This document shows, one piece after another, positions 1 through 8,770 of a stretch of 64,000 bases of DNA (positions within the stretch are counted from its first letter, which is position 1; every line of letters begins with the position of its first letter). The stretch covers positions 868,001 to 932,000 of the forward strand of contig NZ_JAJEWI010000005.1 of the NCBI RefSeq assembly GCF_020687785.1, given 5' to 3'. A program made the position numbers and the translations under genes. Origin of the DNA: Sphingopyxis yananensis (lineage in GTDB: Bacteria > Pseudomonadota > Alphaproteobacteria > Sphingomonadales > Sphingomonadaceae). The notes beneath the pieces are model-generated. The model made no database searches. It saw only the letters and a program-made list of their open reading frames with translations, and was not told the DNA's origin.

Positions 1-1079
1 ATGCCCACCGCGATTTTCCCGTCCGGCGCGCCATAGCTGATCAGCTTTTCAAATTGCGCATGGACCGGCCCAATGCCGGGGATGTCGATCGGGCGAGCGG
101 AGCGTTTGACAAGGGCGCGCAAAATGACCGGCGAGAGATGCTGATATTGCGCCAGCACCGGAATATGCACATCCAATTGCGGGTTGATTTTCGCCTTTTC
201 TAAGGGAGGGAGAGGGGTGGCGGCTGGGTCGGCCGGACGGGCAGAGATATAGGCCCCTGTGACGGCTTCGATCGCGAAATTCAGGCGGCTTTTGGCACCG
301 TCGATGTGATAGCCGCCATAAATGATACGCTGGGGGGTGAGGCGCAGCCAGACAGGTGGGTTTTCGTGGTTCAGTTCCAAAGAGGTGAAGCTTTGCCGCC
401 AAATCGCGGCGGCTTGGGATTTGATGTCCAGCTTGGCAATTTCTTGGGATAGGGTGCGTTCGACATCGGCCAATACCGGTTTCAGCTTGGCATCCGCTTC
501 GTCGGTGAAGGTGATGCGTTGGCCCAGAAAATCGATGCCCGGCGGCGTGGTCCAACCATAGCTGAGCCGCGCGGTGCCCCGTGCTTGCCAATTTTCGTTG
601 ATGTCGAAGCGGATGCGGGCATGGACCATCGCAGAGCCGGTGGCTGTTTCGCCCTTGAGTAGCCCGCCGACGTCGCGCGCGCTGATGCGGGCATGGATCG
701 GCACGTCGGCCACAATGTCATTACCCTCGCCCCGTAGTATCACAGCGCCGCGTGTGACCGCGCCAATGATGGTGCAGCTGATGGCGGGGGTGACCTTGAC
801 CGCTTTGCCGAACAATTTGACACGCTGTGGTTCCACGCATTTTTTTTCTTTGCGGTTGATGGTCCAAAGCGTGCGGGGAAGGGCGCGGTCCAAGGCGTGT
901 TGCAGCGATGCAGTGCTGGCGTTGATGGGGACAGCAATCAGCGATTTTTGTGTTGGAATAGGTGCTTTGTCGGTTGCCATGTCCGGCGCATCATCACGGT
1001 TTTTCGAACAAGAGCTGAGGGCCAGCACCAATAAGACGCCGCTTGTTAAGCGGCCAAGGTGAAATATTGCCCATCCCAT
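1..1079 (-). CDS. DUF4403-type lipoprotein, 3' end cut by window edge
   Basis: The frame is open from the ATG at 1079 to the first base of the window (359 codons), so the C-terminus is missing; DUF4403 proteins usually run to about 450-480 residues. The N-terminus carries a hydrophobic stretch and a lipobox LSSC with the lipidated cysteine at residue 24, so the protein is probably anchored in a membrane facing the periplasm. Assignment to DUF4403 rests on remembered family features (WTINRKEKKCVEP, then long beta-rich segments ending in DIPGIGPV) and the molecular function of that family is unknown. A G-rich ribosome site (CAGGGGGCG) precedes the start. A match to the EcfG stress promoter lies about 30 bases upstream. 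Confidence 0.8.
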   Translation of the reverse strand, partial: MGWAIFHLGRLTSGVLLVLALSSCSKNRDDAPDMATDKAPIPTQKSLIAVPINASTASLQHALDRALPRTLWTINRKEKKCVEPQRVKLFGKAVKVTPAISCTIIGAVTRGAVILRGEGNDIVADVPIHARISARDVGGLLKGETATGSAMVHARIRFDINENWQARGTARLSYGWTTPPGIDFLGQRITFTDEADAKLKPVLADVERTLSQEIAKLDIKSQAAAIWRQSFTSLELNHENPPVWLRLTPQRIIYGGYHIDGAKSRLNFAIEAVTGAYISARPADPAATPLPPLEKAKINPQLDVHIPVLAQYQHLSPVILRALVKRSARPIDIPGIGPVHAQFEKLISYGAPDGKIAVG

Positions 1080-1108
1080 GTTGCGCCCCCTGCTTGTTCA
1101 CATGGGCT

Positions 1109-1134
1109 AACGCGGCAATTTGAAATCTGGTTCC
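1109..1134 (-). promoter_or_regulatory. EcfG-type general stress promoter for the DUF4403 lipoprotein
   Basis: Read on the minus strand, GGAAC (1134-1130, inside GGGAAC) is followed after exactly 17 bases by CGTT (1112-1109). The known consensus for the alphaproteobacterial general stress sigma factor EcfG is GGAAC-N16/17-CGTT, so all nine fixed bases match. The start codon at 1079 lies about 30 bases downstream, leaving a short leader. Use of the site is inferred. Confidence 0.65.
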
Positions 1135-1164
1135 CACGCCGCAAAGGCGCCGAAAAGCAAATTT

Positions 1165-1190
1165 ATGTGTGTGTGGGGGGGGGGGAGGCG
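1165..1190. repeat. GT dinucleotide run joined to an 11-G tract
   Basis: Three GT units run into eleven consecutive G residues (1175-1185) in the gap between the rimO stop and the lipoprotein promoter. It lies outside any gene. Such tracts slip during replication and sequencing; position about 40 bases upstream of the EcfG-like site makes a spacing effect conceivable but unproven. Confidence 0.7.
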
Positions 1191-1238
1191 GGACGGAGTG
1201 GAAGGCCGTAGGCCCCGCCTCATGGGTTGTTGTCAGGG

Positions 1239-2618
1239 TTAACTGGCTTTTACGCCGAACAGATCATGTTCGTCGGCGTCTTCGATTTGGACGTCGATAA
1301 TATCGCCAGCCTGCAAATCGGCAGGGACGTCGCGTAGATAGACATGGCCGTCGATTTCGGGGGCGTCGGCTTGGCTGCGGCCCGTTGCGCCCATGCTACC
1401 GTCTTCGTCAGGCTCGCCGACTTCGTCGATGATGACGGGCAGGGTGCGACCGATTTTCGCGGCTTGCTTGGCGGCGCTGATTTCGGCGGTTTTCTGCATG
1501 ATGCGCTGATAGCGCTCTTCTTTGACCTCTTCGGGGACAGGGTCCGGCAGATTATTGGCCTGCGCGCCCTCGACAGGTTCAAAGCGGAATGCGCCCACGC
1601 GGTCGAGTTGGGCTTCGTCCAGCCAATTGAGCAGATATTGGAAATCTTCTTCGGTTTCGCCGGGGAAGCCGACGACAAAGCTGGAGCGGATGGCAATGTC
1701 GGGCGCGATGGCGCGCCAGTTTTTCAGGCGGTCCAGCACCTTGGCTTCGTTGGCGGGGCGCTTCATCAGCTTCAGCACCTTGGGGCTGGCGTGCTGGAAG
1801 GGAATGTCCAAATAAGGCGTCAGCAGCCCTTCGGCCATCAGGGGGATGACCTGATCGACATGGGGATAGGGATAGACATAGTGCAAGCGCACCCAAGGGG
1901 CGCGGTCATCGCTGGTGCGCAACTGACCAAGCTCGCGCGCCAAGTCTGTCATATGGGCGCGGACTTCGCGGTCTTTCCACATACGGGCGTCATGGCGCGT
2001 GTCGACGCCATAAGCCGATGTGTCTTGGCTGATCACCAGCAATTCTTTGGTGCCTGCCGACACCAGCTTTTCCGCCTCGCGCAGCACAGCGTCGATGCGG
2101 CGGCTGACCAATTTTCCGCGAATGTCGGGGATGATACAGAAAGAGCAGCTGTGGTTGCAGCCTTCGCTGATCTTGAGATAGCTGTAGTGGCGCGGCGTCA
2201 GTTTCAGCCCGCCTTCGGGGACCAGATCGACAAAGGGGCCTTGGGTGGCGGGCGCCGCTTCGTGGACCGCGTCGACGACCTGTTCATATTGATGCGCGCC
2301 GGTGACAGCCAAAACATTGGGGAAGCGGGCCCGAATGACGTCGGCTTCATTGCCCATACAGCCGGTGACGATAACACGGCCATTTTCAGCCATCGCCTCG
2401 CCAATCGCCTCGAGGCTTTCTTCTTTGGCGCTGTCCAAAAATCCGCAGGTGTTGACCAGCACCACATCAGCGCCAGCATAATCAGCGGAAAGGCCATAGC
2501 CGTCGGAGCGCAGCTTGGTCAGAATCCGCTCGCTATCCACCAGCGCCTTGGGGCAGCCGAGCGAAACCATGCCGACCTTGGGCTGGGTTGGGAGTGTTTT
2601 GACTGTCATGATTGGCAT
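1239..2618 (-). CDS. rimO: Ribosomal protein S12 methylthiotransferase RimO
   Basis: RimO is a radical SAM enzyme that adds a methylthio group to an aspartate of ribosomal protein S12. The 459-residue product has the MTTase N-terminal domain with cysteines at 22, 58 and 87 ([24 protein letters not shown]) that hold one iron-sulfur cluster, and the radical SAM motif CNHSCSFC (cysteines 154, 158, 161) for the second, then a C-terminal TRAM domain. [12 protein letters not shown] separates RimO from the tRNA enzyme MiaB. ATG codons at 2618 and 2609 are both possible starts; AAGGG just upstream is better spaced for 2609. It stands alone, divergent from a small membrane protein gene. Confidence 0.97.
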   Translation of the reverse strand: MPIMTVKTLPTQPKVGMVSLGCPKALVDSERILTKLRSDGYGLSADYAGADVVLVNTCGFLDSAKEESLEAIGEAMAENGRVIVTGCMGNEADVIRARFPNVLAVTGAHQYEQVVDAVHEAAPATQGPFVDLVPEGGLKLTPRHYSYLKISEGCNHSCSFCIIPDIRGKLVSRRIDAVLREAEKLVSAGTKELLVISQDTSAYGVDTRHDARMWKDREVRAHMTDLARELGQLRTSDDRAPWVRLHYVYPYPHVDQVIPLMAEGLLTPYLDIPFQHASPKVLKLMKRPANEAKVLDRLKNWRAIAPDIAIRSSFVVGFPGETEEDFQYLLNWLDEAQLDRVGAFRFEPVEGAQANNLPDPVPEEVKEERYQRIMQKTAEISAAKQAAKIGRTLPVIIDEVGEPDEDGSMGATGRSQADAPEIDGHVYLRDVPADLQAGDIIDVQIEDADEHDLFGVKAS

Positions 2619-2695
2619 CGCCCTTAATCGATTTTTGGCTGCTTGTCACGCACCACGTCGCGGGGGTAGAGGCTGGCAAAAGGAGTCGTATAAAA

Positions 2696-3097
2696 ATGGC
2701 GCAAATGAATTGGTTGGCCATCCTTGTTGCAGCCTTGTCAGGCTTTGTGGTGATCAATTTATGGTATGGTCCGCTGTTCGGCCGCGCATGGCGGCGGGTG
2801 GCGGGGATTCACGATAATAATATCAACCTGCCGCCAGCGCTTGTTTTTTACGGACTGGCTTTATTCTTTAGTTTTTTGGCTGCGGCGGTGGTCGGCCATT
2901 TGCTGAGCAATTTTCCGGACCGGCCCGCTTATGAATATGTGATGATGACCGGAGCCATTGGTGTGGGATTTGTTTTTCCGGCGCTGGCCATGCGGCATAT
3001 GTTCACCCGCAAAAATAGCCGTTTATTGATGATCGACACCGCTGGTTGGACGATTTTCTATTTGGTCATGGGCGTGGTTTTTGCGGTTTTTTATTGA
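2696..3097 (+). CDS. DUF1761-like four-helix membrane protein
   Basis: A 133-residue protein with about four hydrophobic segments (roughly residues 5-25, 43-65, 80-100 and 113-132) and little else. The opening NWLAILVAALSGFVV, followed by LWYGPLFGRAW, is what I associate with DUF1761, a family of unknown function. The start at 2696 is chosen because AGGAG lies 12 bases upstream; the same frame runs further upstream without a ribosome site. The gene converges with the potassium channel gene; a GCACC...GGTGC repeat followed by TTGTTTT at 3100-3135 may stop transcription. Confidence 0.75.
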   Translation: MAQMNWLAILVAALSGFVVINLWYGPLFGRAWRRVAGIHDNNINLPPALVFYGLALFFSFLAAAVVGHLLSNFPDRPAYEYVMMTGAIGVGFVFPALAMRHMFTRKNSRLLMIDTAGWTIFYLVMGVVFAVFY

Positions 3098-3149
3098 TGC
3101 ACCATCGAGGGTTTGCGAGCGGTGCTTGTTTTGATGTTTAGGTTGGTCC

Positions 3150-4226
3150 CTAATCTGTGGCGCCTTCGGCTGTATGCGATTCGGGGCTTGGGCTGTGAAT
3201 CACTTCGACGATGCGGTCGCCATGTTGCAGGGATTTTGCTTCATCTTCCCAAAAGCCATAGGGTTTTCCAGCGCGATAGAGGCGCAGACCCTGACCGCCG
3301 CTGGCAAGGTTGGAAAGGCTGCTGCCCAATTCTTCGGCTTTGACGGCGCGTTCGCGCAGTTGGACGCGGCCGCCCACGCTGGCCAAATCTGTTAGATAGT
3401 CCGACACATGCTCGCCCTGCGCCGACCCCGCCAATAACAGGCCGGTAAAGCTGACGGGGTTAATGACCGTGGTTGCGCCCGCCTGACGGGCCAGCAATTC
3501 ATTGTCTTTGCTGCGGATCACCACGCTGATGGGGACATGGGGGGCCAAATGGTGCGACGTCAGCACGATGAGGATAGACGCATCGTCGCGCCCCGCCGAC
3601 ACCAATATGGACGAGGCATTGGCAATGCGGACGGCGACCAGATTTTCGTCGCGGGTGGCATCGCCCTGCATGACATTACAGCCCATGGCTTCGGCCCGCC
3701 GGATGGGTTCGGGATTGGGGTCGATTACGACGATGGACGACGCTTTGGTGCCGCGCGCGATCAGCTCGCGCACCGCTTCATGTCCGCTGATGCCAAATCC
3801 CAGCACCACCAGATGATTGGATAATTTTGCTTGAATCTGCGCCATGCGCCATTTTTCCCAGCTTCGTTGCAGAACAAATTGATAAGCGGTGCCCACGAAA
3901 ATGAACAGCACGGCGATGCGAATGGGGGTGACGATGACCGCTTCGACCAGTCGGGACCGGTCGCTGACGGGCACAATGTCGCCAAATCCGGTGGTGGTCA
4001 CCGAGATCATGGTGAAATAGACGACATCGCCAAAGCTGACCTGCCCGTCCACCGTATCGCGTAAGCCGCCACGGTCGAACCAGTGGATCATGACCACCAC
4101 GGCAATGAGGAAAAAGGCCACGCTGAGGCGGGTGAGGACATCGGCCCAGATCGGCCAATAAGTAGCGCGGCGCAGCGGTTGAAGGCGGCGCTGCATGGTT
4201 TGCCGAAATGTTTCGCGCTTGTTCAT
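3150..4226 (-). CDS. Two-helix potassium channel with RCK (TrkA-N) domain
   Basis: The 358-residue protein has a first membrane helix near residues 32-48, a pore loop with selectivity filter TTTGFGD (77-83), a second helix near 88-112, and a cytoplasmic RCK domain whose nucleotide-binding loop is GFGISG (143-148), followed by a TrkA-C-like tail. This is the MthK-type layout of a ligand-gated K+ channel. The filter has GFG instead of the commoner GYG, a variant known in functional channels. It lies in the same direction as surE, 76 bases downstream; in many relatives pcm follows surE instead. Confidence 0.9.
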   Translation of the reverse strand: MNKRETFRQTMQRRLQPLRRATYWPIWADVLTRLSVAFFLIAVVVMIHWFDRGGLRDTVDGQVSFGDVVYFTMISVTTTGFGDIVPVSDRSRLVEAVIVTPIRIAVLFIFVGTAYQFVLQRSWEKWRMAQIQAKLSNHLVVLGFGISGHEAVRELIARGTKASSIVVIDPNPEPIRRAEAMGCNVMQGDATRDENLVAVRIANASSILVSAGRDDASILIVLTSHHLAPHVPISVVIRSKDNELLARQAGATTVINPVSFTGLLLAGSAQGEHVSDYLTDLASVGGRVQLRERAVKAEELGSSLSNLASGGQGLRLYRAGKPYGFWEDEAKSLQHGDRIVEVIHSPSPESHTAEGATD

Positions 4227-4302
4227 GGCCCCGCCGAATGATTTGTGGCGTACAGCCTAGCCCAATCGGGCCAGACTGCAAGCGATGGAAGGCCTGCTGT
4301 TG

Positions 4303-5076
4303 TTATTCACCCATGGCCGTGAAGCGCGAGCGCAGGGCCGCCAAGGAAGCGTCGTGGGTGAGGTCGAGTTGCAGCGGCGTGACCGAGATAAAACCGTCCG
4401 CAATGGCTTCTAGGTCGCTGTCATGCGCGGGCGAATGTTCGATGCCGTGCAGGCCGAACCAGAAATAGGGATAGCCGCGTGGGTCCGTTCCCTCGACGAT
4501 GGTGCCGCGCGCATAATCATGAAAGCCTTGGCGGGTGATCCGCACGCCTTTGACAGCATCGGGCGCAATGGCGGGGAAGTTGATGTTGATGACGGTGCGT
4601 GGCGGAATGCTATAGTCGAGCAAGGGGCGCAATATTTTTTCGCCCCATGCCTCTGCCACCGCAAAGGGGATGGCGTCAGCCATGCCTTCGGTGGCGTAAA
4701 CTTGGCTGAGCGCGATGGCGGGAACGCCCGCGAGCGCCCCTTCGATGGCGGCGGAAACCGTGCCGCTATAGGTGATATCATCGCCCAAATTGGCCCCGCG
4801 ATTAACGCCGGACAAAATTAAATCAGGCTTTTCTGGCATTAACCGGCCCACCGCCATCATCACGCTGTCGGTAGGGGTGCCGGTGCAGGAAAAACGCTTT
4901 TCGCCATGTTGGCGGACGCGCACGGGGCGCGATAGGGTGAGAGAGTGGCCCGCGCCCGATTGTTCTTCGGACGGGGCGCAAACCCAGATATCGTCGGTCA
5001 ATTGGCGCGCAATGGCTTCCAATACGGCCATGCCAGGGGCGTGATAGCCATCATCATTGGTCAGCAAAATACGCAC
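4303..5076 (-). CDS. surE: 5'/3'-nucleotidase SurE
   Basis: SurE removes phosphate from nucleoside 5'- and 3'-monophosphates with a divalent metal and is linked to stationary-phase survival. The metal-binding start motif is TNDDG (D8, D9), followed by the family blocks AGHSLT, GTPTDSV, SGVNRGANLGDDITYSGTV and NINFP. The length of 257 residues is normal. The start is GTG at 5076: the first residues RILLTNDDG begin directly after it and AAAGGAC lies 8-14 bases upstream. It is downstream of serS in the same direction, the usual alphaproteobacterial pairing. Confidence 0.97.
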   Translation of the reverse strand: MRILLTNDDGYHAPGMAVLEAIARQLTDDIWVCAPSEEQSGAGHSLTLSRPVRVRQHGEKRFSCTGTPTDSVMMAVGRLMPEKPDLILSGVNRGANLGDDITYSGTVSAAIEGALAGVPAIALSQVYATEGMADAIPFAVAEAWGEKILRPLLDYSIPPRTVININFPAIAPDAVKGVRITRQGFHDYARGTIVEGTDPRGYPYFWFGLHGIEHSPAHDSDLEAIADGFISVTPLQLDLTHDASLAALRSRFTAMGE

Positions 5077-5109
5077 ATTTTTGTCCTTTGAATTGACGCT
5101 GTTGTATCG

Positions 5110-6390
5110 TTAAGCGGCGGGGGACAGCATGGTGATGCCGCCCATATAAGGGCGCAAGGCATCGGGGATGATGACGCTGCCGTCGGCTTGTTGATAATTT
5201 TCCAGCACGGCGACCAAGGTACGGCCAACCGCCAAGCCGGAACCGTTCAGCGTGTGAACAAATTCTGTGCCTTTGGCCCCTTCGCGGCGGAAGCGGGTGT
5301 TCATGCGGCGGCCCTGAAAATCGCCGCAGGTCGAGCAGCTGGAGATTTCGCGATAGGCCGATTGGCCGGGCAACCAGACCTCAAGATCATAGGTTTTGCG
5401 GGCGGAAAAGCCCATGTCGCCGCTGCACAGCAGCATTTTGCGATAGGGCAGGCCCAAGGCTTCGAGGATTTCTTCGGCCGCGCGGGTTTTGCGTTCCAGT
5501 TCGGCGTCGCTATCCTCGGGACGGGTGATCGACACCAGTTCGACCTTGGAAAATTGATGCTGGCGAATATAGCCGCGCGTGTCGCGCCCCGCAGAACCCG
5601 CTTCGGAGCGGAAGCAGGGGGTGAGGCTGGTCATGCGAACGGGCAGATCAGATTCGGGAATAATTTCTTCGCGGACCGCGTTGGTCAGGCTCATTTCCGA
5701 TGTCGAGATCAGCCAGCGACCATCGGTGGTCTGGAACAAATCTTCGGCAAATTTGGGAAGCTGGGCGGTGCCAAAAGCGGCTTCGTCGCGCACCATCAAG
5801 GGGGTGACGCATTCGACATAGCCATGGTTTTCGGTTTGGCGGTCCAGCATGAATTGGCCCAAGGCGCGTTCGAGGCGGGCCATTTGACCGCGCAAAAAGG
5901 CAAAACGCGCGCCGGACATTTTGGCGGCGGTTTCAAAGTCCAATCCCAAAGCAGGGGCGAAATCGGCATGTTCCAAGGGTTGGAAGTCAAATTCGCGTGG
6001 GGTGCCCCAACGGGAAATTTCGACATTGCCGCTTTCGTCTTCGCCCGCAGGGACGTCGTCGGCGGGAAGATTGGGGATGGCCGCCAAACGGGCTTGGAGC
6101 GCGGCCAATTTTTCGCGTTCGGCGCTTTCTTGGTCGGGCAATTGGGTCTTGAGCGCCGCAACTTCCGCCTTCAGGCTTTCGGCTTGATCTTTGTCGCCCT
6201 TGGCCATGGCTTGGCCGATCAGCTTTGACGCTTCGTTGCGGCGGGCCAAACTTCCTTGAATTTCGGTTTGCAGCGCGCGCAATTCAGCGTCTGCGGCCAG
6301 AATTTCAGCCGAAAGTGGTGCAAGGCCACGGCGAGCGAGGCCAGCGTCGAAAGCGGCGGGATTGTCCCGTATCGTGCGAATATCGTGCAT
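5110..6390 (-). CDS. serS: Seryl-tRNA synthetase
   Basis: SerS charges tRNA-Ser with serine in the cytoplasm. The 426-residue protein has the N-terminal long antiparallel coiled-coil arm (about residues 30-105) that grips the tRNA, then a class II catalytic core with motif 2 ([21 protein letters not shown] region) and motif 3 ([11 protein letters not shown]). The start at 6390 is preferred over the upstream in-frame ATG at 6426 because the conserved family N-terminus is [14 protein letters not shown]. surE follows after 33 bases, suggesting one transcript. Confidence 0.97.
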   Translation of the reverse strand: MHDIRTIRDNPAAFDAGLARRGLAPLSAEILAADAELRALQTEIQGSLARRNEASKLIGQAMAKGDKDQAESLKAEVAALKTQLPDQESAEREKLAALQARLAAIPNLPADDVPAGEDESGNVEISRWGTPREFDFQPLEHADFAPALGLDFETAAKMSGARFAFLRGQMARLERALGQFMLDRQTENHGYVECVTPLMVRDEAAFGTAQLPKFAEDLFQTTDGRWLISTSEMSLTNAVREEIIPESDLPVRMTSLTPCFRSEAGSAGRDTRGYIRQHQFSKVELVSITRPEDSDAELERKTRAAEEILEALGLPYRKMLLCSGDMGFSARKTYDLEVWLPGQSAYREISSCSTCGDFQGRRMNTRFRREGAKGTEFVHTLNGSGLAVGRTLVAVLENYQQADGSVIIPDALRPYMGGITMLSPAA

Positions 6391-6927
6391 GGTGCCCGCT
6401 ATGGCCGCGTGGAGGATGCGGCGCAAGTCTGGCGTCCTTGTTGCAGCCTAATTTATCGTCCATTTTGGTCCGTGGGATGGTGGATCATGTCGGCAGGCCA
6501 TGGGGGCATTTTTGTGGCGGGATGCTCAGCGGAATAGTTTGGGAAATTCCATCGGCTTTGGAAGGAAATCATGATCCCCGCGATGAAAATATCAGGCTGG
6601 GGACAGGGATGGTCGGTGCAGCGGGGTAGAAAAGTAAATCCTTTGCTGAATAGTTGGTGAATAAGGGGGGTGATGGAATAATGCTGGCCCAAGCTGAGGT
6701 CGTGTGAACGGATTTTATTTGTAATTAACTATCGAGGGAAACTCTTCGTTACACGTTCTTCGATACTTAGGGTGATTATCTATAAGTCTGATTGGGAATG
6801 TGGCGGGAAAAGCACATTTTGATTTGCTTTGCTGGCTTGTCACCATCACTTCATACGGTTATTAGGCGCGACAAGGCGTTGGGCGTCATAACGGTGCCCT
6901 GCAAACAAGAGGATGATAGAGCCGGAC
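6391..6927. other. 537-bp gap between divergent serS and dksA
   Basis: This region must hold the promoters of both serS and dksA. The middle part (about 6690-6860) is distinctly A+T-richer than its surroundings. Short open frames here (for example 6453-6692 minus) show no family features and no ribosome sites, so I do not call a gene. I found no riboswitch, tRNA or convincing hairpin. Confidence 0.5.
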
Positions 6928-7389
6928 ATGGAGACTCAGACCCTCGATATTGGCGCGGATGCGCTGCGTAAGGCGATTTCTAACCTCGACTCGGATTATC
7001 TGCCGAGTGATGACGAAGAGTTTATGAATGAGCGGCAGCAGGAATTTTTTCGCGGGCTGTTGATCGCTTGGAAAAAATCCATCCTGAGTGAATCGGAAAC
7101 CACGCTGGCATCGCTGCAAAATGGGCCATTGATGGCACCAGATTTGGCCGATCGGGCATCCAGCGAAACCGATTGGGCGCTGGAATTGCGGACGCGGGAT
7201 CGCCAACGCAAATTGATCGCCAAAATTGATGCTGCGCTGCGCCGCATTGACGAGGGTGAATATGGCTATTGCCAAGTGACGGGTGAGCCGATTTCCTTGG
7301 GTCGTCTTCGCGCCCGTCCCATTGCCACCATGACGCTGGAAGCGCAGGAACGGCACGAACGGAATGAGCGCATTTCCCGCGATGATTAA
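6928..7389 (+). CDS. dksA: DksA/TraR-family RNA polymerase-binding factor
   Basis: DksA enters the secondary channel of RNA polymerase and, with ppGpp, retunes transcription on starvation. The 153-residue product has the N-terminal coiled-coil region (about 25-110) and a C-terminal zinc-finger-like fold. Of the four cysteines in the classical finger only one remains (YGYCQVTGEPISLGRLRARP, with Thr, Ala/Thr-type residues elsewhere); cysteine-poor DksA is known to be usual in alphaproteobacteria and works without zinc. Start 6928 (METQTLDIG) is taken; ATG 6913 is also open but sits directly against AGAGG. Confidence 0.9.
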   Translation: METQTLDIGADALRKAISNLDSDYLPSDDEEFMNERQQEFFRGLLIAWKKSILSESETTLASLQNGPLMAPDLADRASSETDWALELRTRDRQRKLIAKIDAALRRIDEGEYGYCQVTGEPISLGRLRARPIATMTLEAQERHERNERISRDD

Positions 7390-7450
7390 GCTGGTTCAGC
7401 CGCTGGCAAGGATAGTATTATAAGATATTCATTGGGGAATATGCGATCCA

Positions 7451-7864
7451 ATGCTATCTGAAATTATGTCTGATTCCTTGCCAGATGACCATTGCGCGGA
7501 CGCTGATCCAGCGCCGCATGCTGAACGAAATGGCGAACGCCAAAGCTTGTTCATGCATGGCGCATTGACGCTTGCCTATATGGATGCGCCGCAGCGCGTG
7601 CGTATCCGCAACCTGTCCAAGGGCGGGGTTATGGTGGAAAGCGCCCTGCCTGTGGAGATGGGCGAGCGGCTGGTTATTGAATTGCCCAATATTGGCGCGG
7701 TGCGTGGCCGTGCGGCATGGGTTGTGGAGGGCCGCTTTGGCGTGGCCTTTGACGCCGAGGTGGACCCCAATCAAGTGCGCCGCAAGGTCGAAATCACCAG
7801 CCCGAAAAACGAAGCTTATGTGGATTTGAACAAGCGTGTGGGGCGGCCTGGCTTTCGCAGTTGA
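7451..7864 (+). CDS. PilZ-domain protein
   Basis: A 137-residue soluble protein with one PilZ-like fold at about residues 25-115. The second half of the c-di-GMP signature is present as RNLSKGGVMVES (family pattern D/NxSxxGxxV), whereas the preceding RxxxR switch is weak (RNGER). Binding of c-di-GMP is therefore possible but not assured. It may respond to the GGDEF-EAL protein encoded at 17443-19803. No clear ribosome site separates the ATG at 7451 from the in-frame ATG at 7466. Confidence 0.75.
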   Translation: MLSEIMSDSLPDDHCADADPAPHAERNGERQSLFMHGALTLAYMDAPQRVRIRNLSKGGVMVESALPVEMGERLVIELPNIGAVRGRAAWVVEGRFGVAFDAEVDPNQVRRKVEITSPKNEAYVDLNKRVGRPGFRS

Positions 7865-8173
7865 TCAAGCGTTGGCGGCGGGGGGCGGTGGATGTTGATG
7901 CCGCCCAACAATCGGTAATCTGTTTGCCATGACGCCAAAGGGATGCCACCAAAAAGCTGATAGCGGATGGGTGTTTGCAGCAAAATGCGCGTTCGCCAAT
8001 TCGCAGATCATCAAATCGGGTTGGTGTGGCCATAGCGATTGGATTCTGGCCGCTACAAATCTGGCCAATAGGCTCTTGTCATTCTGACGATGAAATAATG
8101 GGAAAAGATCAAGCGGGGCCCCGCCCGATAGCCGGGCGACGCTGTGCGGCCCGGCTGGGTGTTTTGGCGATGC
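7865..8173. other. 309-bp gap, no gene recognised
   Basis: Short open frames on both strands (for example 7865-8068 minus and 7975-8220 plus) lack ribosome sites and any family signature. Around 8115-8160 there is a very G+C-rich stretch containing the palindrome CGGGGCCCCG and repeated GCCCGG/CCGGGC words that could form structured RNA. Nothing more can be supported. Confidence 0.4.
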
Positions 8174-8329
8174 TTATACGCCGGCTAAGGATTCTTTTAA
8201 TTTTAGCTTTTGTTTTTTAAGCTGAGATAACAGGGTCATATTGGGCGCAGGACGGCGCTCTTCTTTGTCAATCTTGGTCTGAATATCTGCGTGGCGGGAT
8301 TGCAGCGCAGCTAAATGGGAATTGCTCAT
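8174..8329 (-). CDS. Small DUF465 (YdcH-like) coiled-coil protein
   Basis: A 51-residue protein, mostly helical and rich in Lys, Gln and Leu. The pattern LQSRHADIQTKIDKEERRPAPN followed by LKKQKLKLKESL is the DUF465 signature: a short helical hairpin ending in KKxKLxLK. The function of the family is unknown. The start at 8329 is fixed by AGGAGA 5-10 bases upstream. A second DUF465 gene (8456) points the other way. Confidence 0.85.
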   Translation of the reverse strand: MSNSHLAALQSRHADIQTKIDKEERRPAPNMTLLSQLKKQKLKLKESLAGV

Positions 8330-8455
8330 GCTCTTCTCCTCTCGACTCGACTGGAACTTTGAATAGATCATAGATTGGGGGCGAAATCTCCCCCATTCGA
8401 CCAGATGGTTTCCATTGCGGATGGATTGACGCCGTGGCATCAGCAGCATGTGACT

Positions 8456-8647
8456 ATGGACGAACTTGAACAGCGGCTAGAGGCGCTGAAAATCGAACAT
8501 CGGGATTTGGACGACGCGATTGTTGCCATGTCTGAAAGAGCGATTCCCGACATGATGCAATTGGCGCGGCTAAAGAAGCGCAAGCTGCAATTGCGCGATG
8601 AAATGGCGTGGTGCGAAGATCAATTATTGCCGGATATTATCGCCTGA
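8456..8647 (+). CDS. Second DUF465 (YdcH-like) protein, divergent
   Basis: A 63-residue helical protein with the same plan as its neighbour: LEALKIEHRDLDDAI, then a proline, then LARLKKRKLQLRDEM. The pair is divergent with 126 bases between the starts. The ATG at 8456 is chosen by comparison with the conserved start of the domain; the in-frame ATG at 8405 is an alternative and neither has a good ribosome site. Function unknown. Confidence 0.8.
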   Translation: MDELEQRLEALKIEHRDLDDAIVAMSERAIPDMMQLARLKKRKLQLRDEMAWCEDQLLPDIIA

Positions 8648-8770
8648 TCGATGTGGGTTTCCCGTCAATATATTGATAAATTTATCTTTTGATAAAAACC
8701 ATATTGTCCGGCTTTGGCACGTATAGGACCGTATGTGGGGCGTCCTATTGCAATTTGGTGATGCTGTGTC

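Noticed and set aside
1344..2627. 427-codon open frame on the plus strand
   Set aside because: It is exactly antisense to rimO, with no ribosome site or family features; such mirror frames follow from codon bias in G+C-rich genes.
6453..6692. 79-codon open frame in the serS-dksA gap
   Set aside because: No ribosome site, no family signature and atypical amino-acid composition.
7975..8220. 81-codon open frame on the plus strand
   Set aside because: Ends inside the DUF465 gene on the other strand and starts with TTG-like context without a ribosome site; no homology that I recognise.
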